Both the position numbers and the translations under genes were made by a program. Shown here piece after piece: positions 11,901 through 20,696 of a DNA stretch of 64,000 nt; positions within the stretch are counted from its first letter, which is position 1, and every line of letters starts with the position of its first letter. Under the pieces are notes generated by a model that had not been told where the DNA came from, did not search any database, and worked only from the letters and a program-made list of their open reading frames with translations. Source of the stretch: Deltaproteobacteria bacterium HGW-Deltaproteobacteria-14 (GTDB taxonomy: Bacteria; Myxococcota_A; UBA9042; PHBI01); contig PHBI01000013.1 of NCBI GenBank assembly GCA_002841945.1, positions 1 to 64,000 on the forward strand, in the 5' to 3' direction.

Positions 11901-13745
11901 ATCGGTGCGTTCAACCACCGCTGGGTGTTCCTCGACCCCAACCCCGACCCGGCGCGCTCATACACCGAGCGGGCCCGGCTCTTCGCGCTCGAGCGCTCGG
12001 ACTGGGACGACTACGACGCGACCACCATCTCCACCGGGGGCGGCGTCTTCTCCCGCGGGGCGAAGTCCATCCCGCTCACCCGCGAGGCGCGGGCGCGGCT
12101 CGGCACCGACCGCCCGGAGGTCAGCGGCGAGGGGCTCATCCGGCTCATCCTGCAGGCCGAGGTGGATCTGCTGTGGAGCGCAGGCGTCGGCACCTACGTC
12201 AAGTGGTCGCAGGAGAGCCACGCCGACGTCGGCGACGCCGCCAACGATCGGGTCCGGGTCGACGCGAGCACGCTCCGCTGCCGGGCCATCGGCGAGCCGG
12301 GAAACCGCGGGCTCACGATGCGCGCGCGCATCGAGTTCGCCGAGCGCGGCGGGCGCGTGAACCTCGACGCCGTGGACAACGCCGCCGGGGTCGATCTCTC
12401 CGACCACGAGGTGAACCTCAAGGTGCTCCTCGCCCACGCCATCGCCGCGGGCGAGCTCGACACCGCGGCGCGGGACCGTTTCCTCGTGGAGGTCGCCGCC
12501 GAGGTGCGCGATCAGGTGCTCGAAGACTGCGCCCGTCAGAGCCTCGCCATCTCCCTCGACGAGGTCCGCAGCAAGGTCGACGTCTGGTCCTTCTTCCACG
12601 CGATGATGTTTCTGCGCGACCGCGTCGGCTACTCCCCTCGGGTCACGCGCATGCCGCGGGGCGCCGAGGTGATCGAGCAGCGCCTCCTCGCGAACAAGGG
12701 GCTCGTGCGCCCCGAGCTCGCGATGCTGCTGTCCTACGCCAAGATGTTCGCCCACACCGGGCTCGAGGCGCACCCGCTCGGGGACACCGACGCGCTGCGG
12801 CCGTTTCTGGCCGACTACTTCCCGGCGCGGGTCGCGGTCGAGCACGGCGACGCGCTCGACGCCCACCTGCTGTTCGAGCGGATCGCCTCGACGATGCAGG
12901 CCAACCGGGTCGTCGACCTGGCCGGGGCGACGCTCCTGCCGACCCTCGCGGTGGCGACCGAGCGGCCGACCCACGAGCTGGTCGCCGCCTACCTCATCGC
13001 CGACGAGGTGCTCGACGCGAGCCCCCTGCGGGCCGCCATCATGAGCACCGGGGCCGCCGTGCCGACCGAGGACGGCTACCGGGCGCTGATCCGGCTGGAG
13101 GGGCTGTTGGCGCGCTCCGCCCGGGCGCTCCTGTGGAGCTGGCCCGAGCCCCTGGAGCTGGCTGACCGGACCCGACTCGCACCTCTGCGCACCGCAGCAC
13201 GCCAACTGATAAATGAAATAGAATCAACCATCTCCGACCGAATGCGGCGCAGCATCCGCGAGACCAGGAGCGAGCTCGTCGCCCGGGGCTTCGACCGCGG
13301 CCTCGCGGGCCGTCTCGCGCGCTCGATGTGGCTCGACCACGCCTTCCCGATCGCGCGCGTCGCGATGGAGATGGAGCTGCCCCCCCTCGACGTCGCTCGC
13401 TCCTGGTTCGCCCTCGGGAGCTCCAGCTGGATCATCGACCTCATCGACGCGAGCTGCCGCCAGAGCTACCCCGATCGCTGGGATCACCTGGCGGTGCAGT
13501 CGATCGTGCGGGCGCTCTTGCACAGCCTCGAGCGCATGGTGCGGCTGCGGTTCGCCCACACAGACGCCAACAACGGCGACGACGGAGGCGACGCGCCTCC
13601 CACCTCGGCCGAGCGCTGGCTCGCGGCCCACGACCTCGACGGCGTGGCGACCCAGATCCACGATCTGGTGCGCGAGCGGATCCCGATCAGCGCCATGCTC
13701 GTCGTCAACGAGCGGCTCAAGTACCGCCTCGACCGCATCGGCTGA
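8910..13745 (+). CDS. NAD-specific glutamate dehydrogenase (large, about 1600-aa class)
   Basis: 1611 aa; [63 protein letters not shown], and N-terminal regulatory region typical of bacterial L-GDH. Confidence 0.93.
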   Translation: [1611 protein letters not shown]

Positions 13746-13772
13746 GGACGAGCAGCGGCAGGGCGGAGACCG

Positions 13773-13798
13773 GAGTCCGCAGCTGGCGGTGCGGACTC
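13773..13798 (+). terminator. Hairpin downstream of the glutamate dehydrogenase gene
   Basis: gagtccgca-gctggcgg-tgcggactc; 9-bp perfect stem. Confidence 0.55.
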
Positions 13799-13862
13799 GC
13801 GCGCCAGCGCGGCCGCGTACCGCCCGCGTAGGACGCAGGTCGTCGACCGATACGGCGCCCGA

Positions 13863-13888
13863 CGTCGGCGCGAGCGCTCGCGCCGACG
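13863..13888. terminator. 26-nt perfect palindrome between convergent genes (candidate bidirectional terminator)
   Basis: cgtcggcgcgagcgctcgcgccgacg is its own reverse complement; lies between convergent CDSs. Confidence 0.55.
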
Positions 13889-13895
13889 GCCGGGG

Positions 13896-15959
13896 TCACG
13901 GCTCGCGGTGGTAGACGAGCCCGGTGACCGGGCTGCCCGAGGGGCTCCGCTCGCCACCGACCAGCATCCAGTCGCCGCCGTCGCCCCAGACGTCGAGGAG
14001 CCCGGTGCCGGCGCCCGCGACCGTGCCGAGCTCGTAGCGCTGCCACGAGGCTGCGGCGCTGAGGTCGGCCCCGCTCCGCGCGACGAGGAGCTCGAGCCGA
14101 CGCGGCCCGGCGTCGCTGGTGCCGGTCATGCTCCAACCCGCCACCACGACCAGCCCGCCCCCCGCCCAGACGCCCTCGAAGTGGTGCTGCTCCTGGGCCG
14201 CGACGACGGTCTCGGGGTTGAGATCCCACACCCCGTTCGGGCTGTTGGTCCGGAGGTAGCCGTAGCCGCCGACGACCACGAAGCGCCCGGCGGCGACCGC
14301 CGCGGCGTCGTTCGAGGTCATGCGCGACTGGCCGGGATCGAAGGCCGCGACCTGCCAGCTGCCGCCGGCGGTGCCGTTGTGGCTGTAGACGTCGTTGAAC
14401 CAGCGCCGCACGCCGTCCGAGCCGGTCGCCTGGAAGAGATCCCCGGGGGCGACGAGGCTCGCGGTGCAGGTCACTCCAGCGCAGCTCACCGACCCGGTGA
14501 TGGCGCGCAGCGTCGGATCCTCGGCGATGAGCACGCTCTGGGCGTTGCAGACGGCGTCCTGGGCGGTGGGAGACGACGCGGCGCAGCGCCGGACCCACGG
14601 CCCCCCCGAGCTGCCCTCCCCGACGACCCACAGGCGCACGGCGCCTTCACCGTCCTGGTAGGACCAGAGCCCATGGAGGTCGCCCACGCCGCTCGCCTCG
14701 AGGGCGAAGCGCAGCGGCTGTCCGTCGCTCCACTGGCCGTCGACGTACGTCCACAGGACCCCGGCTTCGTCCACCGCGAAGCCCCGATGGACCGCGGTGA
14801 AGCGCGCCGCCTGGCGGGTCCCGCCAAACGGGGTGACCGCGCCCGCGTCGGAGACCTCGGCCAAGAACCCGCCCGCGTCGTCGGTGGCGTCGTAGGCCTC
14901 GACCGCGGCGACCCACCGGCCGGCGTGGCGGTCGAGGCGGCGCAGGCGGCGACCCTCGCCGGCGCTCGCCGCCGCGGCGTGGGTGACGGTGAACCCGCGA
15001 CAAGCGCCCGCGACGCACAGGTCGGCCACCGTCGCCGCGTCGTCGTCGTCGCACGCGTCGCCGTCGAGCTTGTCCTCGCAGCCCGGGCTCGGCGGCACGC
15101 AGCCCTCGATGGGCGTGAAGACGCAGCTGCCTGCGGTGCAGGCGTCGCTCGTGCAGGGATCCTCGTCGTCGCACGGCACCGGCGCGCCGACGCACTCGCC
15201 GCCGGCGCACAGGTCACCGGTCGTGCAGGCGTCGCCGTCGTCGCAGCCACCGGCGACGGCGCTGTGACCGCACCCGCTCGCGCTGCAGAAGTCGACGGTG
15301 CATGGGTTGTCATCGTCGCACTGCGGGGAGACGAACCCGACGCATGCGCCCTGGTGGCAGGTCGCGCCGACACTGCACGGGAGCCCGTCATCGCAAGCGT
15401 CGCCGTCCGCACGCGGGCCGGTGGTGCAGGCGCCGGTCGCGGGGTCGCACACGCCGCGATCGCACGGGATCCCGGCTGGGTCCGGGCAGCTCCGGGCGAC
15501 CCCGGTGCACCCGACCCCCGGCTCGCAGACGTCGTCGGTGCACGGATCACCGTCGTCGCAGGCGAGCTCCCCCGTGCCGACGCAGACGCCCCCGTCGCAG
15601 CTGCTCTCGGTGGTGCACGGATCCTCGTCGTCGCAGGCGCCGTCCCGGGGCGCACCGGCGACGCAGCTGCCGGACGCGCAGGCTCCCATCCCGGTGCACG
15701 GGTTGCCGTCGTCGCAGCCCGCCCCGTCCTCGGCCGTAGCGGCGGCGCAGGTTCCGCCGGGGAGGCAGGTCGCGACCTCGCAGGTCCCGAGCACGAGCGC
15801 GGTGCAGTCGCTGGCGTCGTCGCAGTCCGGGGCCACCACGCCGCTGAGCACCGGCGGCGCCGGGCCATCCTCGAGGGCGTTGAGGGCGACGGCGTGGTCC
15901 TCGTTGGCGCAGGCGAAGAGCCCGAGGGTGAGAAAGCCGATTGTCCCGACGCGCATCAT
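13896..15959 (-). CDS. Cys-rich lipoprotein with Dictyostelium-type CTDC repeats and a C-terminal beta-rich domain
   Basis: MMRVGTIGFLTLGLFAC lipobox; multiple CDDGDPCT.D.C / CDDEDPCTS..C repeats resembling Dicty_CTDC. Confidence 0.8.
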   Translation of the reverse strand: MMRVGTIGFLTLGLFACANEDHAVALNALEDGPAPPVLSGVVAPDCDDASDCTALVLGTCEVATCLPGGTCAAATAEDGAGCDDGNPCTGMGACASGSCVAGAPRDGACDDEDPCTTESSCDGGVCVGTGELACDDGDPCTDDVCEPGVGCTGVARSCPDPAGIPCDRGVCDPATGACTTGPRADGDACDDGLPCSVGATCHQGACVGFVSPQCDDDNPCTVDFCSASGCGHSAVAGGCDDGDACTTGDLCAGGECVGAPVPCDDEDPCTSDACTAGSCVFTPIEGCVPPSPGCEDKLDGDACDDDDAATVADLCVAGACRGFTVTHAAAASAGEGRRLRRLDRHAGRWVAAVEAYDATDDAGGFLAEVSDAGAVTPFGGTRQAARFTAVHRGFAVDEAGVLWTYVDGQWSDGQPLRFALEASGVGDLHGLWSYQDGEGAVRLWVVGEGSSGGPWVRRCAASSPTAQDAVCNAQSVLIAEDPTLRAITGSVSCAGVTCTASLVAPGDLFQATGSDGVRRWFNDVYSHNGTAGGSWQVAAFDPGQSRMTSNDAAAVAAGRFVVVGGYGYLRTNSPNGVWDLNPETVVAAQEQHHFEGVWAGGGLVVVAGWSMTGTSDAGPRRLELLVARSGADLSAAASWQRYELGTVAGAGTGLLDVWGDGGDWMLVGGERSPSGSPVTGLVYHREP

Positions 15960-16167
15960 CGTGAGCCGCCCCCCGCGCACCCTGTCCAGCCAGCGCCGGC
16001 GAGGCGCGTGACCGCCTGCAGCATAGCAGAAACGAAGAAGAAGACAGCGATCGCGCCGAGACCCCACGGGCGAACGGCCTCATCGCGGGCTGCTTGCGGC
16101 CTGCGGGGCGAGCGATGGATCCGGCGGCCCCGCCGCCTCCACCCTCCGCCGAGTCTCCTGGCCTCTC

Positions 16168-17019
16168 CTAGCCTCGCGTCCAGCTGTGGCCGTCCCACAC
16201 GACGCGCTGCAGCGTCGCCGTCGCCGGCGGCCCGCTCGGGTGCAGGGGGTCGCCGGGCAGCGCGATGCAGAGGGCGCCGTCGACGGTGACGACGGTCGGC
16301 CGGATGGCCGGGACCGGGCGCGAGGCGGCCCAAGCGATGAGCTCGGCGGCGTCGGCGTGGCGAGCGAGCTCGCCGAGGATCCAGAAGGTGGGCGGCGCGA
16401 GGCTGAGCGCCTCCGTGGCGTGACGGGTGAGGGCCGCGTCGGCGCCGAGCCAGATCGAGTCCGTGGTCTCCGCCGCGTCGTGGTGCGGCTCCTGGCCGGC
16501 CGGGGCGCGCGCCACGAAGAAACGGGTGTCGAAGCGGCGCTTCTCGATCGGCGGGGTGATCCAGTGGTCGAAGTACGTGAGCGCCCCGCCGTCGAGGCGC
16601 AGATCGAGCTCGACCAGGAGGCTCGGGAAGGACACGTCTCCGCTGAGGACCGCGGGCCGCGCGGCGGCGAGGGCGGCCACGCGGTCCGGGCCGAGGGGCG
16701 CGCCGGCGGCGTCGGTCCCGAGCAGGATGCCGGCCTCCTCGAAGGTCTCGCGGAGCGCGCAGACGACGAGCGCCAGCGCCGGTTCGGGGTCGTCGACGCC
16801 GTGCATGCGCGCGACGAGGCCCGCGGAGTCGACGCCGTCGAGGCGATCGAGGACCCGCTGATCGCGATCGAGGACGTCGAGGCGCCCCCCCGGGAAGACC
16901 CAGGCGTTCGCCATGAAGGCGCTCTTCGCGTGGCGGCAGACGAAGAACACCTCGGGCGGCGCGTCCCCCGACAACAGCACGATGGTCGCCGCGGGATCGG
17001 GCACGGCGGCGGTCGTCAT
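16168..17019 (-). CDS. NUDIX hydrolase (NUDT19-like)
   Basis: MTTAAVPDPAATIVLLSGD..FVCRHAKSAFMANAWVFPGGRLD..ALRETFEEAGILLG; Nudix box RETFEEAG. Confidence 0.85.
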   Translation of the reverse strand: MTTAAVPDPAATIVLLSGDAPPEVFFVCRHAKSAFMANAWVFPGGRLDVLDRDQRVLDRLDGVDSAGLVARMHGVDDPEPALALVVCALRETFEEAGILLGTDAAGAPLGPDRVAALAAARPAVLSGDVSFPSLLVELDLRLDGGALTYFDHWITPPIEKRRFDTRFFVARAPAGQEPHHDAAETTDSIWLGADAALTRHATEALSLAPPTFWILGELARHADAAELIAWAASRPVPAIRPTVVTVDGALCIALPGDPLHPSGPPATATLQRVVWDGHSWTRG

Positions 17020-17035
17020 ATCGCCGCCTCGCCGC

Positions 17036-18172
17036 TCATCGGCACGCCGCCTCGGGCTCGCCCTCCATGGTGACCCAGCCCACGATCTCGATACCGTGAC
17101 CGCTGAGTCCCTTGAACGGCCGCTTGTGGCTCGTGACGACGCGGATCTTCGACAGCCCCAGGTCGCTGAGGATCTGCGCGCCGATCCCGAAGTCGTGAAA
17201 CCCCATCGTCGGCCGGCCGACGCCGTCGTCCCGCTCACCGCGGGCCATCGCGCCGTACGCGCGCAGGCGGTCCGAGAGCGGATCCTCGTCGCCGTCCGGG
17301 CGCATGTAGACGACGACCCCCGCCCCCTCAGCCACCATGCGGCGCAGCGCCCACGCGAGGCGCGAGCGCGACGGCATGAAGTCGAGGCCGAACACGTCGC
17401 CGAGGGGGTCGGCCCGGTGAACCCGGACCAACGTCGGCTCGCGCGAGATGTCGCCGTGGATGAGCGCGAGGTGGGTCTGGCCGTTGACGGTGTCCTCGTA
17501 GACCCGCACGTCGAAGTCGCCGAACTCGGTGGGCAGGCGCGCCTGGCTGACGCAGTGGACGAGGCGCTCGTGCTCGAGGCGGTAGCGGATGAGGTCGGCG
17601 ACCGTGGTCACGAGGATGTCGTGGCGGGCGCCGAACTCGAGGAGCTTCGGGAGCCGCATCATGGTGCCGTCCACCCCCATGACCTCGCAGATCACCCCCG
17701 CGGGGGCGCGCCCCGCGAGGCGGGCGAGGTCCACCGAGCCCTCGGTCTGTCCCGATCGCACCAGCACCCCGCCGCGGCGCGCGCGCAGCGGGAAGACGTG
17801 CCCGGGACCGACGAAGTCGTCGGCGCGTGAGGCGGGGTTCACGGCGGCGAGGATCGTCATCGCGCGGGCGCGCGCGCCGATGCCCCCGTGTTCGCGGTGG
17901 TCGATGCTGCGGGTGAACGCCGTCTGCAGCGGGGCGAGGTTGTTCTCGACCATCGGCTCGAGGCGGAGCGCGTCGCAGCGCTCGCCGGACAGGGCGAGGC
18001 AGATGAGCCCCCGCCCCTCGCGGGCCATGAAGCCGATCTGCTCGGCCGTGACCGCGTCTGCGGCGGCGACCAGATCCCCCTCGTTCTCGCGATCCTCGTC
18101 GTCAACGAGGATCACCATGCGGCCCTCCGCGATGGCGGCGATGGCAGCTTCGACGGGGGCGATCTGGCGCAC
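17036..18172 (-). CDS. RibBA-like protein (RibBX-type; DHBP synthase-like domain plus degenerate GTP cyclohydrolase II-like domain)
   Basis: VDDEDRENEGDLV..GRGLICLAL..PGHVFPLRARRGGVLVRSGQTEGSVDLARLAG.PAGVICEVM; C-terminal half keeps GCHII-like spacing (GDVFG, GAQILSDLG) but lacks the ..C..(x)..R.D.C zinc Cys cluster. Confidence 0.85.
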   Translation of the reverse strand: MRQIAPVEAAIAAIAEGRMVILVDDEDRENEGDLVAAADAVTAEQIGFMAREGRGLICLALSGERCDALRLEPMVENNLAPLQTAFTRSIDHREHGGIGARARAMTILAAVNPASRADDFVGPGHVFPLRARRGGVLVRSGQTEGSVDLARLAGRAPAGVICEVMGVDGTMMRLPKLLEFGARHDILVTTVADLIRYRLEHERLVHCVSQARLPTEFGDFDVRVYEDTVNGQTHLALIHGDISREPTLVRVHRADPLGDVFGLDFMPSRSRLAWALRRMVAEGAGVVVYMRPDGDEDPLSDRLRAYGAMARGERDDGVGRPTMGFHDFGIGAQILSDLGLSKIRVVTSHKRPFKGLSGHGIEIVGWVTMEGEPEAACR

Positions 18173-18509
18173 GGGCACTCCTTCGGGGAGACCGGGAGCG
18201 CATACCACACCCCCTCCCCGCGACCGATGAAATTCCTTCGTCGGGGGCGCGTCGACCGGCCGCCGATCGACGGTGTCCGGAGCGCGCTCCATGCTGTCGC
18301 CCGACTTGACGGCCCGCGCCGCGATCGGACAGGTTGTTGCGCGCCTCGCGCGGCACGCGAGGCGGCGGCACCGCGCCGCATGACCCGACCACGCCCGGGC
18401 CTCTCGCGGTGGAATCAGACCGATGACGAGTCACCCGGCCGCGGACAAAGAGCGAACGCGACCGTGAGCCGACCGAGACGCCCAGCCGACCCGACGCGAG
18501 GACATCCCC

Positions 18510-19058
18510 ATGGCACGACTCCAGCCGCTGTGGACCGCCGCCGCATCGACGGACGCCGCTGAGATCACGACATTTCTGCGCGCGCGCGGCGTCACTTACG
18601 AGCGCTGGCCGCTGCCGGACGCCGTCCGCACCGTCGCTGCCCAGCCGCGCCTCGACGACGCCGACAAGGCGCGGCTGCTCGCCGCGTTCTCCGCCGAGCT
18701 GGCCGCGAAGGCCGCGGGCCAGGGGTACGGGAGCGCCGACGTCGTCGCGATCCGCCCGGATCTGCCCGGGGTGGACGACGCCCTCGCCAGGTTCGACCGC
18801 GTCCACTTCCACGACGACGACGAGGTGCGCGCCATCGTCGCCGGCCACGGCGTCTTCGGCTTCACGGATGACGACGGGCGGCAGTTCCTGCTGACCGTCG
18901 AGGCCGGCGACTACATCAGCGTCCCCGCGGGGATCTGGCATTGGTTCTACTGCGGGAGCGACAAGTTCATCACCGCGCTCCGCCTCTTCCGCGACAGCGC
19001 CGGCTGGGTCCCGCGCTACCGCTCCACCGACCGCGGCGTCCCGCAGGCTCGGGCGTGA
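18510..19058 (+). CDS. mtnD: Acireductone dioxygenase (ARD), methionine salvage
   Basis: HFHDDDEVR and GIWHWF metal-ligand motifs, ARD length and order. Confidence 0.88.
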   Translation: MARLQPLWTAAASTDAAEITTFLRARGVTYERWPLPDAVRTVAAQPRLDDADKARLLAAFSAELAAKAAGQGYGSADVVAIRPDLPGVDDALARFDRVHFHDDDEVRAIVAGHGVFGFTDDDGRQFLLTVEAGDYISVPAGIWHWFYCGSDKFITALRLFRDSAGWVPRYRSTDRGVPQARA

Positions 19059-19723
19059 GCGCGGGCGCGCCGGGCGCGCTCGACGACGACACCCTCGAGC
19101 TGCGCGAGCAGCTCGCGGACCTCGGCCGGCGCTACCACACCGCCGGCTGGCTGATGGGGACGAGCGGCAACCTGAGCGCTCGCCTCCGGGGGAGCGGCGG
19201 CGCCAGCGACGACGACCGCGTCGTGGTGACCGCCAGCGGGCGCCACAAGGGGCGCCTGGGCACCGAGGACTTCGTGGTCGTGGACCTCGCCGGCCGCCTG
19301 CTGGCGGCGGGCCGCGACGCCCGCCCGAGCGCCGAGACCTCGCTCCACCTCGCGATCTACCGCCACACGCCCGACGCTGGCCTCGCGCTGCACGTCCACA
19401 CCGTCGCCTCCACCCTCGTCGCCCCCGACGGGCCAGGCGGCGACGTCGCCATCGGGCACGCCCACTTTCGCGGGTTCGAGATGATCAAGGGCTTCAACCT
19501 GTGGGAGGAGGACGCGACGGCCGCGTTGCCGATCTTCGCCAATCGCCCCCACGTCCCCGACATCGCGGCCGCGGTCGAGCGCTACTACGCCACGCCACGC
19601 GGCGTCCCAGCGTTCGTGATCCGTGGGCACGGCCTCACGGCCTGGGGGGCCGACGGCTTCACGGCCGACCGCCACCTCGAGGTGGCGGAGTTCCTCTGCC
19701 GGATCGCCGTGGCGCGCCGTTGA
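19055..19723 (+). CDS. mtnB: Methylthioribulose-1-phosphate dehydratase
   Basis: GTG start overlapping the mtnD stop (GTGA); GWLMGTSGNLSAR, ASGRHKG, PSAETSLHLAIYR, LHVHTVASTLVAP, RGHGLTAWG: class II aldolase/MtnB motifs. Confidence 0.9.
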   Translation: MSAGAPGALDDDTLELREQLADLGRRYHTAGWLMGTSGNLSARLRGSGGASDDDRVVVTASGRHKGRLGTEDFVVVDLAGRLLAAGRDARPSAETSLHLAIYRHTPDAGLALHVHTVASTLVAPDGPGGDVAIGHAHFRGFEMIKGFNLWEEDATAALPIFANRPHVPDIAAAVERYYATPRGVPAFVIRGHGLTAWGADGFTADRHLEVAEFLCRIAVARR

Positions 19724-19917
19724 CGGCCGGGACCCGCGGCTTCGCGGAAAGCGAGCTTCCGGCCCACGGCGCTCGAGCCGCGGGACCGGACCCGCTCGGC
19801 GTCATCGCTGGAACGACGCCCGAGAGACGAGGCGGGTGGCGGCCGCGGCCGTCCCACCCAAAGCGGCGTTCATAAAGGCCTGCGCGGCAGACCGGTGACG
19901 GCGCCGCGCCAGGAGCG

Positions 19918-20364
19918 CTACTTCTTCTTGCCGCCCTTCTTGTCGTCGGCCTCGTCGTCCTTCTTGTCGTCGGCCTTGGCGTCCTTCTTGTCGTCGGCCT
20001 TGGCGTCCTTCTTGTCGTCCTTCTTGTCGTCGGCCTTGGCGTCCTTCTTGTCGTCCGCCTTGGCCTCCTCCTTGGCTTCCTTCTTCTCCTCGGCCTTCGG
20101 TGCCTCTGCGGCCTTCGGCGCAGCCGCCTCTGCGGCCGGCGCCGGCTCACCCGTGGGGCTGACCCCGAGGATGGACCACACCCGATCGAGGTGCGAGCCG
20201 ACCTTCGCCAGCCCGTCCACGAACTGCTGCAGCTCCTCCTTGGAGTAGTTTGGCTGCTCCTTGAGGCTTGCCACCGAGAGCGCCTCCCGGGCCATCGTCC
20301 GCGCCGACTGGAAGTCGTAGCGGTTCTGCAGGGCGGTGACCAGTTGCTCGAACCCGTTGCTCAT
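19918..20364 (-). CDS. Small protein with helical N-terminal domain and low-complexity K/D/A repeat tail
   Basis: MSNGFEQLVTALQNRYDFQSARTMAREAL.. followed by KADDKKDA-type repeats. Confidence 0.8.
   Translation of the reverse strand: MSNGFEQLVTALQNRYDFQSARTMAREALSVASLKEQPNYSKEELQQFVDGLAKVGSHLDRVWSILGVSPTGEPAPAAEAAAPKAAEAPKAEEKKEAKEEAKADDKKDAKADDKKDDKKDAKADDKKDAKADDKKDDEADDKKGGKKK
19930..20068 (-). repeat. In-frame tandem repeats, 24-bp unit with 12-bp sub-unit
   Basis: Repeated + strand word gtccttcttgtcgtcggccttggc; encodes KADDKKDA/KADDKKDD. Confidence 0.85.
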
Positions 20365-20460
20365 TTCGCGCTCCTCATCGCGGCAGGGCGCACTCCCATG
20401 GCGCGCCACGCAAGTGCCTGAAATGTTTTGACAAACGGCCTATTGGCTGAACGCAGCGCG

Positions 20461-20488
20461 ATTATAACAGCGGCTCTCACGGGGTCAA
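20461..20488 (-). promoter_or_regulatory. Sigma70-like promoter for the 19918-20364 gene
   Basis: On the minus strand: TTGACC-N16-TATAAT. Confidence 0.55.
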
Positions 20489-20641
20489 CTGCACCCACCG
20501 GGTTTCCCGGGCCCCCCGAGTCGCCTCAGCGCGAACACCGGCCGCCGGCGATGTGCCGGGCGCCGGCCTGGACCGGGGTCCGGAGTCCCCGATCGGGGCG
20601 CGCGATGCGAGCCCGCAGAAATCCACATCGCGACGCGATGA

Positions 20642-20670
20642 TTGTGGTAGCCGGGGGCAATCCCTATACT
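20642..20670 (+). promoter_or_regulatory. Sigma70-like promoter for the 20697 lipoprotein gene
   Basis: TTGTGG-N17-TATACT, 26 nt upstream of the start codon. Confidence 0.5.
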
Positions 20671-20696
20671 CGCCTGGCACGAAAGGAAGGGCCGGT

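Noticed and set aside
18195-18300. FMN-riboswitch-like words (gatgaaattcc, gaccggc, cgacggt, gtccgga) between the ribBX-like and mtnD genes
   Set aside because: They fall on the strand leading to mtnD rather than the rib gene, are compressed into about 60 nt and lack the conserved multi-stem order.
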